A stretch of 64,000 nt of DNA from JARRQJ01 sp037381915 (GCA_037381915.1 JARRQJ010000007.1:8556-72555), one strand, 5' to 3'; shown: positions 53,317 to 61,599, counted from the first letter of the stretch. The notes: a model not told the origin generated them from the letters alone. Made by a program: numbers and translations.

Positions 53317-54483
53317 ATGACAGAATCCGCAGTTTCCCCCCACGCCGCCAAACGCAAATCATTATTGTTAATCTTGGTGTTGCTGTTTTTGCTGGTTGGT
53401 GGCGGTGTCGGCTGGCACTGGCTGGCTGTGGGTCAATATCGGGAAACCACCGACAATGCCTACGTGGGCGGCAATGTCGTACCTATCATGCCGCGCAGCG
53501 CGGGCACGGTCGTGGCGATCTACGCCGATGCGATGGATCCGGTGCAACAGCGGCAGACCCTGGTGGCATTGGATGACGCCACGGCCCGTGTGGACCTGGA
53601 CCAGGCAAAGGCGGCACTGGCGGAAGCGGTACGCCGGGCGGCGCAATTGATGGCGCAGTCTAAACAGCAACGCGCGGTCATTACCCAGCGGAAAAGACAA
53701 TTGGCGCTGGCCAGGGATACGGAGCGGCGCCGCGTGGCCCTGGCCACCAAGCATCTTGCGCCGCAGGAAGAGGCACAGCATGCCAAGATTTCCACCGAAA
53801 TCGCGGCGGCCAACCTCGAGGTGGCGCGCCGCGAACTCACCACTACCGAGGTCTTGATCCAGAACACACCCATCGAACGGCAACCGATGGTGGTGCGCGC
53901 CGAGGCCCGGTTACGCGACGCCTATCTGGAGTGGACGCACATGCGCATCCCCGCGCCGGTGAGCGGCTATGTCGCCAAGTGCCCGGTACAACTGGGGCAG
54001 CGGGTCGAACCGGGCGATGACTTGATGGCGCTGGTGCCCATCGATCAACTTTGGGTGGACGCCAATTTCAAGGAGGACCAGCTGGCCAATCTCCGTTTGG
54101 GTCAGCCGGTGAAATTGACCGCCGATCTCTACGGGGGCGATGTGGTGTTTCACGGCAAAGTTCAAGGCATCGCCATGGGGACCGGCGCCGCCTTTGCCCT
54201 ATTGCCCGCACAGAATGCCAGCGGCAACTGGATCAAGATCGTGCAACGGGTGCCGGTGCGAATCGCATTGGATCGCAAGGAACTGCGTGCGCACCCGTTG
54301 CGTCTGGGCCTGTCCATGCGCGTCCAGGTGGATACCCACGATCGCAGCGGCGCGGTGCTGGTCTCCACCCCGCCGGCGCCGTCGAAGACGCCGGTCTATG
54401 ACACAACCGATCAGGCCGTCGATAAGATGATCGAGACCATCGTGTCCACCAATTCCGATGTGCGCAAAGTCACCGCGCAATGA
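53317..54483 (+). CDS. emrA: EmrA-type membrane fusion protein of a multidrug efflux pump
   Basis: The periplasmic adaptor of an MFS tripartite pump, linking EmrB to an outer-membrane channel. The 388-residue protein has one N-terminal membrane helix (about 14-36), then TTDNAYVGGNVVPIMPRSAG starting the lipoyl half, an alpha-helical hairpin (about 85-190), the second lipoyl half (IPAPVSGYVAKCPVQLGQRV) and a beta barrel. ATG 53317 has GGAG about 10 bases upstream. It overlaps emrB by 4 bases. No TolC-type gene is adjacent. Confidence 0.92.
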   Translation: MTESAVSPHAAKRKSLLLILVLLFLLVGGGVGWHWLAVGQYRETTDNAYVGGNVVPIMPRSAGTVVAIYADAMDPVQQRQTLVALDDATARVDLDQAKAALAEAVRRAAQLMAQSKQQRAVITQRKRQLALARDTERRRVALATKHLAPQEEAQHAKISTEIAAANLEVARRELTTTEVLIQNTPIERQPMVVRAEARLRDAYLEWTHMRIPAPVSGYVAKCPVQLGQRVEPGDDLMALVPIDQLWVDANFKEDQLANLRLGQPVKLTADLYGGDVVFHGKVQGIAMGTGAAFALLPAQNASGNWIKIVQRVPVRIALDRKELRAHPLRLGLSMRVQVDTHDRSGAVLVSTPPAPSKTPVYDTTDQAVDKMIETIVSTNSDVRKVTAQ

Positions 54484-56003
54484 GCGTGAAACACCATGAA
54501 CCCTTGACGGGGGCGACCCTGGCCTTGGTCACGGCGTCATTGTCCCTGGCCATGTTCATGCAGGTACTCGACACCACCATCGCCAATGTTTCCATTCCCA
54601 CCATCGCCGGCGACCTGGCGGTGAGCCCCAGCCAGGGCACCTGGATCATCACCTCGTTCGCGGTAAGCAACGCCATCGCCTTGCCCCTGGCGGGATGGCT
54701 GGCGCGCCGCTTCGGCGAAGTGCGCCTGTTCGTCATGGCGACCATGGTCTTTACCCTGGCCTCGTGGATGTGCGGCCTGTCACCCAACTTTCAGACCTTG
54801 CTCGCGGCACGGGTGCTGCAAGGCGCGGCCGCCGGGCCCATGGTGCCGCTGTCGCAAAGCCTGTTGTTGAACAATTATCCCGAACACAAACGCGGCATGG
54901 CGCTGGCGCTGTGGGCGATGACCACCACGGTGGCGCCTATCATGGGACCGCTGCTGGGCGGCTGGATTACCCAGAACATCAGCTGGCCGTGGATCTTCTA
55001 CATCAACGTGCCGGTGGGGGTGCTGTGCAGTTATGTGACCTGGCAACTGCTTAAACGACGGGAGACCGCCACCATGCGCCTGCCCATCGATACCGTGGGG
55101 CTCGTCCTGTTGGTGATCGGCGTCGGCGCGCTGCAGATCATGCTGGACAAGGGCAACGAGCTGGATTGGTTCGGTTCGGATTACATCACGGCCTTGGGGA
55201 TCATTTCCTTGTTCGCCCTGAGCGTGTTGGTGATCTGGGAGCTGACCGCCCGGCATCCGGTCATCGATCTCAGCCTGTTTATGCAACGGAATTTTACCGT
55301 CTGCACCTTGTCCATCAGCCTGGGTTATCTGCTGTTTTTCGCCGGGGTGGTGGTGTATCCGCTGTGGTTGCAGACCCAGATGGGCTACACCGCCACCTGG
55401 GCCGGGCTGGCCTCCGTGCCCCTGGGGATCATGGCGGTGATCCTGTCGCCCATCGTCGGCAGGAATCAGCATCGCTATGATCTGCGCAAACTGGCAACCT
55501 TCAGTTTCATTGTGTTTGCCATCTCGTGTTTCTGGCAAAGTGGCTACAGCACCGACTACGATTTCTGGCATCTCATCGAGCCGCGCTTCATACAGGGCAT
55601 CGGCATGGCCTTCTTCTTCGTGCCGCTGACCACCCTGCTGCTCATTGATATGCCGGCGCATCGTATCGCCAGTGCCATGGGGCTGTCCAATTTCATGCGG
55701 GTACTGAGCGGCAGCATCGGGACATCGCTCAGCATCTCGTTGTGGCAGGATCGTGCTTCCCAGCATTACGGTCAGCTCACCGAGCATATCTCGCCCTATA
55801 ATCCCATCAGCAACCGCTACCTCGATTCCGCGCAACAGCTGACCCATAGCCATGAAGGGGCGTTGGGCATGCTCGCTAGAACTATCAACAATCAAGCGGT
55901 CACGCTCGCCACGGCGGATATCTTCTGGCTCTCGGGATGGGTGTTTCTGGCCTTGATTGTGGTGGTCTGGTTTGCCAAGGCGGCACCCCACCGCGCGTAT
56001 TGA
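54480..56003 (+). CDS. emrB: EmrB-type MFS multidrug exporter (DHA2 family, 14 TM)
   Basis: The inner-membrane proton-coupled exporter of the EmrAB pump. The 507-residue protein has about 14 hydrophobic segments and DHA2 motifs: motif D1 LDTTIANVSIPTIAGDL, motif A-like GWLARRFGEVRLF, and motif C-like PIMGPLLGGWITQNISWPW, with the long loop between helices 13 and 14 typical of EmrB. Substrates are probably hydrophobic toxicants. A strong hairpin overlaps its stop codon. Confidence 0.93.
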   Translation: MSVKHHEPLTGATLALVTASLSLAMFMQVLDTTIANVSIPTIAGDLAVSPSQGTWIITSFAVSNAIALPLAGWLARRFGEVRLFVMATMVFTLASWMCGLSPNFQTLLAARVLQGAAAGPMVPLSQSLLLNNYPEHKRGMALALWAMTTTVAPIMGPLLGGWITQNISWPWIFYINVPVGVLCSYVTWQLLKRRETATMRLPIDTVGLVLLVIGVGALQIMLDKGNELDWFGSDYITALGIISLFALSVLVIWELTARHPVIDLSLFMQRNFTVCTLSISLGYLLFFAGVVVYPLWLQTQMGYTATWAGLASVPLGIMAVILSPIVGRNQHRYDLRKLATFSFIVFAISCFWQSGYSTDYDFWHLIEPRFIQGIGMAFFFVPLTTLLLIDMPAHRIASAMGLSNFMRVLSGSIGTSLSISLWQDRASQHYGQLTEHISPYNPISNRYLDSAQQLTHSHEGALGMLARTINNQAVTLATADIFWLSGWVFLALIVVVWFAKAAPHRAY

Positions 56004-56014
56004 CGCGCGGTGGG
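55987..56014. terminator. GC-rich hairpin between emrB and sqr
   Basis: CCCACCGCGCGT (55987-55998) pairs perfectly with ACGCGCGGTGGG (56003-56014) around ATTG; the loop and stem include the emrB stop codon. No T-run follows on either strand, so it is not a classical intrinsic terminator. It may still protect 3' ends or pause polymerase between the two convergent genes. Confidence 0.5.
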
Positions 56015-56042
56015 TAAGAGGGATATGGGATGATGCGATGCC

Positions 56043-57320
56043 TTATTTGAGGCGTTTGATCCCCAGGGCTTCCAGCGCCCACTTCTCGAAGAAGGGTTCC
56101 GCCGACCCGCTCCTCATCTTCTTCAAGAAATATTTTTCAAAGCCGACCTTGGCGAGGTGCACCCATTTGCCCTTCTTCATCCATTGGGTATTGCGCGGTG
56201 GGATCTGCGGCTGGGCGACGAAGGCGATGCCGGTATCGCCCATATCGGCCAGGCAGATGGCATCCAAGCTCCCGGATTTCTCCGGTGCCCCGCCCTTGAT
56301 CTGGTGGATGATGTTGTGAATCGCCGCGGTGACCATGGACTCGATCATATAGCCGGTCTTGGGCGCGCCGGTAGGCACCGGGGTGGCCTCCACCGGGGGG
56401 ATGGCGACGCACACCCCGGCGGAATAGATATTGGCGAACTTCGGTGACTGCTGAAATTGATTGATCAGCACGAAGCCGAGGGGATTGCACAGGCCTTCCA
56501 CGGCGGCCACTGCCGGCACCCCGCGAAAGGCGGGAATGATCATGGAATATTTGAAAGGCAGGGATTTTTCCTCCTCGACCTCCCCCTTGGCGTTCAGCAC
56601 GGAATAGTGGATGGTGTTTTCCTCCACTTTGGTGATCTTGGCGTTGGTGTCCCATTTGATGTGGTGTTGGCGCAGTTCGCTTTCCAGCATGCCCTTGGAA
56701 TCGCCGACGCCGCCCAGGCCCAGATGGCCGATGTAGGGTTCGGGGGTAACGAAGTGCATGGGCACCTTGTCGCGGATCTTCCGCTTGCGCAGCTCCGCAT
56801 CGAGGATGAAGGCGAATTCATAGGCCGGACCGAAGCAGCTGGCGCCGGGCGCCGCCCCGACCACCATGGGGCCGGGGTCCTTGCAGAACTCTTCGAAGAC
56901 CTGTCGCGAGTCATGGGCATGATCCACATGGCAGACGCTTTGGGTGTGGCCGTCGGGGCCCAGGCCTTCCACCAGTTCGAAGGCCAGGCGCGGGCCGGTG
57001 GTAATGAGCAGATAGTCGTATGAAAGCTCCTTGCCGTCCCCCAGCGTCATGGCGTTGCGCTCGGGATGCAGGGCTTCGGCACCGCTGGTTTCGACATTGA
57101 TCCCCTTGCGTTCCAGATGAGGGCGCAGCGGGATGCTGATGGATTCGCGCTCCCGCCAGCCCACCGCCACCCAGGGATTAGAGGGCACGAAATGAAAATT
57201 TTCCGTGTTGGAAACGACGGTCAAGCTGTGGCCGCCTCCCGCCTTGTCCAAGGCCTGCTTCATTTCATATGCGGCGGAAAGACCACCGATCCCGGCGCCC
57301 AATATCACGACATGTGCCAT
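56043..57320 (-). CDS. sqr: Sulfide:quinone oxidoreductase, type I
   Basis: SQR is a peripheral membrane flavoprotein that oxidises sulfide to polysulfide sulfur and passes electrons to quinone. The 425-residue protein starts with the FAD loop VVILGAGIGGLSAAYEM. The three redox cysteines of the Acidithiobacillus ferrooxidans enzyme are conserved: Cys130 (SVCHVDHA), Cys162 (GASCFGPAYE) and Cys356 (DAICLADMGD). Further matches are FVPSNPWVAVGW, EPYIGHLGLGGVGDSKG and PVPTGAPKTGYMIESM. The C-terminal helices (KVGFEKYFLKKM) would insert in the membrane. GGAGGG lies 7 bases before the ATG. It is a single-gene unit with its own upstream region. Confidence 0.95.
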   Translation of the reverse strand: MAHVVILGAGIGGLSAAYEMKQALDKAGGGHSLTVVSNTENFHFVPSNPWVAVGWRERESISIPLRPHLERKGINVETSGAEALHPERNAMTLGDGKELSYDYLLITTGPRLAFELVEGLGPDGHTQSVCHVDHAHDSRQVFEEFCKDPGPMVVGAAPGASCFGPAYEFAFILDAELRKRKIRDKVPMHFVTPEPYIGHLGLGGVGDSKGMLESELRQHHIKWDTNAKITKVEENTIHYSVLNAKGEVEEEKSLPFKYSMIIPAFRGVPAVAAVEGLCNPLGFVLINQFQQSPKFANIYSAGVCVAIPPVEATPVPTGAPKTGYMIESMVTAAIHNIIHQIKGGAPEKSGSLDAICLADMGDTGIAFVAQPQIPPRNTQWMKKGKWVHLAKVGFEKYFLKKMRSGSAEPFFEKWALEALGIKRLK

Positions 57321-57625
57321 AGCTAAACCCTCCGTAGGTTTTCGGTTGCAGCAACAACTTGCCTTGCAACGACTCGCTGTTGCCCCGCCTTCCTATGTTT
57401 CAAAGCCCCGTCACCGAGAAGTGTGCCGATGACGCGGTGCGCTTGCTGCCATGTGTTCCTCTCTACGATGTCATATATTAGAAATCCATAATATCGTAAT
57501 ATGAAGATGCTGGATTGTAAACCACTTTTCACAAACTTGCGGCGGCGTGGAAGGGTTGCCACCTAACATTATATGTAGATTTCAGAGATTTTCCTGTTGG
57601 GGCGGTGCCGGGGGCGCTCCGATGC
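57321..57625 (-). promoter_or_regulatory. sqr upstream region with candidate promoter and inverted repeat
   Basis: This 305-base stretch has no supported gene. On the minus strand a promoter-like pair TTTACA (57521-57516) and TACGAT (57498-57493) is spaced 17 bases, giving a leader of roughly 165 bases to sqr. Inverted arms TCATAT (57471-57476) and ATATGA (57499-57504) bracket the -10 box in an AT-rich island, as an operator would. In the leader, a 13-codon frame (MAASAPRHRHTSR, 57452-57411) has a GAGAGGA ribosome binding site and could be a leader peptide. All of this is inferred from sequence. Confidence 0.4.
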
Positions 57626-58948
57626 CTACAGGTCCTTAATGTACACCTTTGAATTGCGCTGAAAGTTATAGAGACGCCGCCGCGCCACCGGCAGTTCCTG
57701 AACCGTTCCGGGGCGAAAACCCCGTTCCCGGAACCAGTGTGATGTCCGGGTGGTCAGCACGAACAGGCGGTTTATCTCCAGCAATTCGGCTTCGGTTTCC
57801 AAACGCTGCAGCAGCGCGCTGCCATAGCCCATCCCCTGGTATTCCGGATGAATGGCGAAACAGGCGATTTCCGCTGCCCGTTTCTTCGGGAAGGGGTACA
57901 GGCCGGCGCAGGCGATGATCGTCCCGTCCCGTTCCACCACCGAGAAGCGATCGACCTCGATTTCCAGAAGCTCGCGGGAACGCGGCACCAAAACGCCCGC
58001 TTCCTCCAGGGGTTTGATCAGTTCCAGCAAGCCGCCGATGTCGTCGATCACGGCGCGCCGCGTCCCCTCGTAGAGCTCGGCGGTGACCATGGTGCCGATA
58101 CCGTCCCGGGTGAACAATTCCAACAGGAGGGCGCCGTCGATGCGGCGGTCCAGGATGTGGGCGCGCCGCACGCCGCCGACGCAGGCGCTCACTGCACTTT
58201 GCAGCGCAAGGCGGATTTCGTCGTGCAGCCCGTCGGGACGGCTCAGGCGCTGTTCAGCCTCCGCGGGGGTCAGTTGCCGCAATAAGCGTTTACGGGCATC
58301 GGCGAGACCGGGGGCTTCCACCAGATGGATGAGCTTATCGGCCTTGAGGGCGCCGGCCGTTGCCGTGGCGACTTCGCCGGCGGTCAGGTTGAAGACCTCG
58401 CCGGTGGGGGAATAGCCCAGGGGGGAGAGCACCACCACGTTGCCGTCAGCCAGACGTTGTCGGATGCTGTCCGTATCGATACGCCGCACCTCGCCGGTAT
58501 GGCAGTAATCGACGCCGTCGCGGATACCGAGCGGCCTGGCGGTAACGAAGTTTCCCGAGGCGACCTGAATGCGCGCCCCCGCCATAGGTGAGTTGGCGAG
58601 CCCCATGGAGAGCAGGGCTTCTATTTCCACCCGAACCGTACCGGCGGCCTCCTTGACGCAAGTGAGGGCGGTGGCATCGGTGAGGCGTAAGCCGTTGACG
58701 TAGCGAATTTCCGCTCCACGCTCCCTGAGCCGATCCTCGATCTGCGGCCGTGCCCCGTGGACCAATACCAGTTGTACTCCGAGGCTGTTCAAGAGGGCGA
58801 TGTCATGGATGAGCCCGGCGAAGGCCGGATCGGCCACGCACTCCCCCCCGAAGGTGATGACGAACACCCGCCCACGGAAGGCGTTGATGTAGGGAGAGGC
58901 TTGGCGAAACCAGTTAACGAATTGCCGGTCATTTTTATTCTTGGTCAA
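57626..58948 (-). CDS. argA: Amino-acid N-acetyltransferase ArgA
   Basis: ArgA makes N-acetylglutamate from glutamate and acetyl-CoA, the first arginine-synthesis step, usually inhibited by arginine. The 440-residue protein has an amino-acid-kinase-like domain (about 20-290; FVITFGGECVADP, LVLVHGARPQIE) that binds arginine, and a C-terminal GNAT domain (about 295-435; IACFAIHPEYQGMGYGSALL). The start is TTG 58948 (MTKNKNDRQFVNWFRQASPYI) with GGAG 8 bases upstream; the product matches E. coli ArgA in length. Confidence 0.96.
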   Translation of the reverse strand: MTKNKNDRQFVNWFRQASPYINAFRGRVFVITFGGECVADPAFAGLIHDIALLNSLGVQLVLVHGARPQIEDRLRERGAEIRYVNGLRLTDATALTCVKEAAGTVRVEIEALLSMGLANSPMAGARIQVASGNFVTARPLGIRDGVDYCHTGEVRRIDTDSIRQRLADGNVVVLSPLGYSPTGEVFNLTAGEVATATAGALKADKLIHLVEAPGLADARKRLLRQLTPAEAEQRLSRPDGLHDEIRLALQSAVSACVGGVRRAHILDRRIDGALLLELFTRDGIGTMVTAELYEGTRRAVIDDIGGLLELIKPLEEAGVLVPRSRELLEIEVDRFSVVERDGTIIACAGLYPFPKKRAAEIACFAIHPEYQGMGYGSALLQRLETEAELLEINRLFVLTTRTSHWFRERGFRPGTVQELPVARRRLYNFQRNSKVYIKDL

Positions 58949-58989
58949 TGGAGTGCTCCGTGTCGGTCAAGACTGGCTTATCGAGATCC

Positions 58990-59013
58990 AGAATTGGTCA
59001 GGTTGCCAATTCT
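58990..59013. repeat. Inverted repeat upstream of argA
   Basis: AGAATTGG (58990-58997) and CCAATTCT (59006-59013) form a perfect inverted repeat with an 8-base spacer, about 42 bases before the argA start. It does not match the E. coli ARG box. It could be an operator for argA or a hairpin; AT-rich sequence follows to about 59040. Confidence 0.4.
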
Positions 59014-59197
59014 TAATTATTTACAATTATTTAATTTAAGTAAATCGTCCATAACCCTATTTTCGTTGCGTGAATAGTTGACTAAAAAGGTCTTGCTTTG
59101 ATCTTTAGGATTTTGCTAAGGTTTTGGCGCTGGGTGAACCATTCAGTAGCTGATACTAATTAAATCTAAACCACAAAAATATCTTTTGGAGGCGATC

Positions 59198-59290
59198 ATG
59201 GAGTACAAACTTTCCACGTTTGTGGGGTTGGCGGGGATCTTGGTAGCGGTATCTCTGTTCATCAAAGTCTTGGTGACGACCGGCGTTTGA
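59198..59290 (+). CDS. 30-residue single-pass membrane peptide
   Basis: A strong ribosome binding site GGAGG (59188-59192, 5-base spacer) precedes ATG 59198, which opens a 30-codon frame ending at TGA 59288-59290. The peptide begins MEYKLSTFVGLAG and has one hydrophobic helix (about residues 8-27) interrupted by Lys23, ending VLVTTGV. A perfect intrinsic terminator follows 20 bases later, so this is a complete, separately transcribed unit. I do not recognise the family. Small membrane peptides often act as accessory subunits of oxidases, transporters or kinases, but no partner is adjacent (argA and ttcA flank it). The upstream 249 bases are AT-rich with no clear promoter choice. Confidence 0.7.
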   Translation: MEYKLSTFVGLAGILVAVSLFIKVLVTTGV

Positions 59291-59309
59291 GTTATCCATA
59301 CCATGATGT

Positions 59310-59340
59310 AAAAGGCCAGGGTAAGACCCTGGCCTTTTTA
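59310..59340. terminator. Rho-independent terminator (bidirectional)
   Basis: AAAAGGCCAGGGT (59310-59322) pairs with ACCCTGGCCTTTT (59326-59338) around AAG: a 13-pair stem with a T tract on the plus strand and the mirror A tract. It ends the small membrane-peptide transcript and can also serve ttcA coming from the right. Confidence 0.95.
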
Positions 59341-59390
59341 TTTGTGCAGATTTTTTTATGCGCCACGCTTGCCTTGAGTTGGAAAGGTGA

Positions 59391-60239
59391 TCACCCTGTC
59401 TCGGTCCTACCCATGATTAAAGGTGGTTCGGCCATCGATTCGTTGAGTTTTGCCGCAGGTTCCACCCGTTGTTGTTCCAGATTCTTGAAATCCCATAAGT
59501 CACTGTCCATCATTTGACTGGGCAGAATCTTGCCCAAGGCATGCAGCATGCTGCTCGGAACCTTGGGATTTTCCGCCGTCAGCTCGTCGATCAGCCGCTT
59601 GACCCGTTTCCGGGCGAGATTGTCCTGGGAGCCGCACAGATTGCAGGGGATGATGGGAAAGCCCTGCAGTTCGGCATAGGCGGCGATATCCTTTTCCTGG
59701 CAGTAGGCCAGGGGCCGGACTACGATATTGCGTTTGTCGTCGGTGAGCAGCTTGGGCGGCATGGTCCGCACCTGGCCGTTGTAGAGAATGGACATCAACA
59801 GGCTCTGGATCAGGTCGTCGCGATGATGGCCCAGGGCGATCTTGGTGAAGCCGTGCTGCGACGCGTATTCATAAATGGTGCCGCGCCGCAGCCGCGAGCA
59901 CAGCGAGCAATAGGTGTTGCCCTCCGGGATCTTCTCCGTCACCACCGCATAGGTATTCTTGGCGGCGATCTCGTATGGGTAGCCGCGCTCGTCCAGCCAG
60001 GCACGCAAGGCGTGGTCGTCCCAGCCCGGTTGCCTTTGATCCAGGGTATAGGAAAACACTTCGAAGCGGTTGCGGCTCCGTTTGCGCAGTTGATGCAGCA
60101 GATGCAACAAGGTAAAGGAATCCTTGCCGCCGGACAGGCACACCATTACCCGATCACCTTTCTGGATCATGTTGAAATCGGCGATGGCCTTGCCCACATA
60201 GTGGAGCAGTTTCTTTTCCAGACGTTCAAGCTTGGGCAT
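59391..60239 (-). CDS. ttcA: tRNA 2-thiocytidine(32) synthetase TtcA
   Basis: TtcA thiolates C32 of certain tRNAs using ATP and an iron-sulfur cluster. The 282-residue protein has the PP-loop SGGKDS at 36-41 and the cysteine pairs Cys111/Cys114 (CSLC) and Cys199/Cys202 (CNLC) that bind the cluster, along with ALGHHRDDLIQSLLMS. A TATAAT on the minus strand (60286-60281) about 40 bases upstream is a likely -10, without a good -35. The C-terminus beyond residue 255 is variable. Confidence 0.95.
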   Translation of the reverse strand: MPKLERLEKKLLHYVGKAIADFNMIQKGDRVMVCLSGGKDSFTLLHLLHQLRKRSRNRFEVFSYTLDQRQPGWDDHALRAWLDERGYPYEIAAKNTYAVVTEKIPEGNTYCSLCSRLRRGTIYEYASQHGFTKIALGHHRDDLIQSLLMSILYNGQVRTMPPKLLTDDKRNIVVRPLAYCQEKDIAAYAELQGFPIIPCNLCGSQDNLARKRVKRLIDELTAENPKVPSSMLHALGKILPSQMMDSDLWDFKNLEQQRVEPAAKLNESMAEPPLIMGRTETG

Positions 60240-60332
60240 GGGCGCGGGGTCCGGTTGGATGTGACAGGTCTAAAACACAAATTATACATAAATACAAAAG
60301 ATTAGTCGGCGAACATGAGGCGGGTGGCCGCA

Positions 60333-60377
60333 CTGTCACATTTCTGTCAAATTTTTGTTACATAGGTCTGTTTTAAT
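60333..60377 (+). promoter_or_regulatory. PhoB (Pho box)-like direct repeats with -10 box
   Basis: Three 7-base units recur every 11 bases: CTGTCAC (60333-60339), CTGTCAA (60344-60350) and TTGTTAC (60355-60361), each separated by ATTT. This is the PhoB recognition pattern (CTGTCAT, 4 AT-rich bases, CTGTCAT). TTTAAT at 60372-60377 lies 10 bases after the last unit, the right place for a -10 in a PhoB-activated promoter. Orientation points rightward to the DUF3562 gene. Confidence 0.65.
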
Positions 60378-60497
60378 CAAGCCGCCAACGATGCTAATCC
60401 CCCAGTTGTGGGGTGTGAATAAATCCCTTGCCACGATCGTTCGTGAATCTGATACCCTGCGGATACGTCCGTAGCTGATTAGTGATGGGATTCGATT

Positions 60498-60746
60498 ATG
60501 GCTATTCAATACGCCAGTGACGAAGAACGAAAGCTGCATGCCAACATCATCTATTCGCTCGCCAATCAGTATCATCTCGACGAGGCGATGATACGCGAGC
60601 TCTATGAAAGCCGCTTGGAAAGCTTGATGGACGTCGCGCGCGTCCGGATCTATCTCCCCATCCTTGTGGCACGCTACGTAAGAAATCTTCTCAGTCGGCC
60701 GCAAATGTCCGACAGTGCCGAGGTGCCCACTAAGCGATACCATTGA
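60498..60746 (+). CDS. DUF3562 / three-helix-bundle small protein
   Basis: An 82-residue protein that I associate with DUF3562 (three-helix-bundle dimerization domain); function unknown. Residues 8-70 form three predicted helices (ERKLHANIIYSLANQYH, EAMIRELYESRLESLM, YLPILVARYVRNLL) with a polar tail. No signal peptide or membrane segment. The family assignment is from memory of its HANIIYSLA-type motif. A Pho-box promoter lies about 120 bases upstream. The predicted leader contains a stem-loop with a TACG tetraloop (60457-60474), 23 bases before the ATG. Confidence 0.75.
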   Translation: MAIQYASDEERKLHANIIYSLANQYHLDEAMIRELYESRLESLMDVARVRIYLPILVARYVRNLLSRPQMSDSAEVPTKRYH

Positions 60747-61599
60747 TCTCGGCTTTGGGCTTGGTGAGGTGCTCGCTCGCCTCTTTCTTGATCTTATAGC
60801 GCTACGGTTTGAATGATCAACAATTTTGGACATTGCAGTGTGGGTGTCATTATCTGTCCCAGATCGCATAATCATTCTGTTGCGTTGGTTCGGGAATTAT
60901 TTTTCGCGGCGCCATTTGCTCACAATACCCGTATCTTAAACATCTGACCTTTTCGGAGTGCCAAAATGGTGTTTGAGAGGGTCGTGACCGATGATCGCTT
61001 ATAAGCTCTCAGCGGACGCGATGCTCGACAGGAAATATGGTTTCATCATGCCGTTACCTACACTTGAGGAACAGCGGAATCGGCCGTCAATAGTTGTAGT
61101 TCCAGTGTAGGCAGCGCTACGGGGTCGGTTTGGTCGCAGCGCATTTCGTATAGGTCCAAACAAAGGGTACGGCTAGTCTTGCACTTAACACTGTGAGGTG
61201 TTCTGCGCGGCCCCTGCCCCGTAGGGCGCATGGGCACTCTGACGAGTGTCTGGAACAGCGGGATAAACTGCCGGCGAACAACCAGGCACGCGGTAGCTTG
61301 CAGACTTCTGCGCAAGGGCTTGCCGGATCACGGATAAGACGCACTCGACGGCAATCTGATAAGCCTATTGGGCGAAGAACCATGTGGCTAAAGATGATTG
61401 AATCTATGCGCAGTCCTGCGATTTCCGGACGCGTGTGGAATAGGGGGGTTCGACGCATTCCCTGTCTGGATGCTTTGGGATGGCTGCATTATAAGGATGA
61501 TAAACTCATGCAATCGTGGCGGCGCTAGATAGGCTCGCCAGCATGTAGTCTACTTTTTCGGCGATACAATGAACGATTGACGACAGTAAAGGGGCAGTA
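60747..61599. other. 853-base stretch with no recognisable gene
   Basis: The base composition is less GC-rich than the surroundings. Open frames of 85-113 codons exist on both strands but have no known motif and overlap each other. Small items seen: a 12-codon frame at 60966-61004 with a good CGGAG site, overlapping a 39-codon frame (60991-61110, MIAYKLSADAMLDRKYGF); and, on the minus strand, a protein-like 23-codon fragment (RYKIKKEASEHLTKPKAEI) near 60731-60802 with no start. A TACAAT at 61565-61570 may be the -10 box of the following gene. It might be decayed coding sequence or an unrecognised RNA. Confidence 0.4.

Noticed and set aside
57323..57562. 79-codon minus-strand frame immediately before sqr
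   Set aside because: It would cover the candidate sqr promoter and ends 3 bases before sqr; no start signal or family, and the AT-rich first half looks regulatory.
60336..60875. 179-codon minus-strand frame across the DUF3562 gene
   Set aside because: Overlaps the Pho box and the better-supported plus-strand gene; composition is low-complexity at the start and no family is recognisable.
61193..61528. 111-codon frame ending in a 48-codon part from ATG 61381 (MWLKMIESMRS)
   Set aside because: No good ribosome binding site or family; competing frames on the opposite strand are as long. Left as part of the unresolved stretch.
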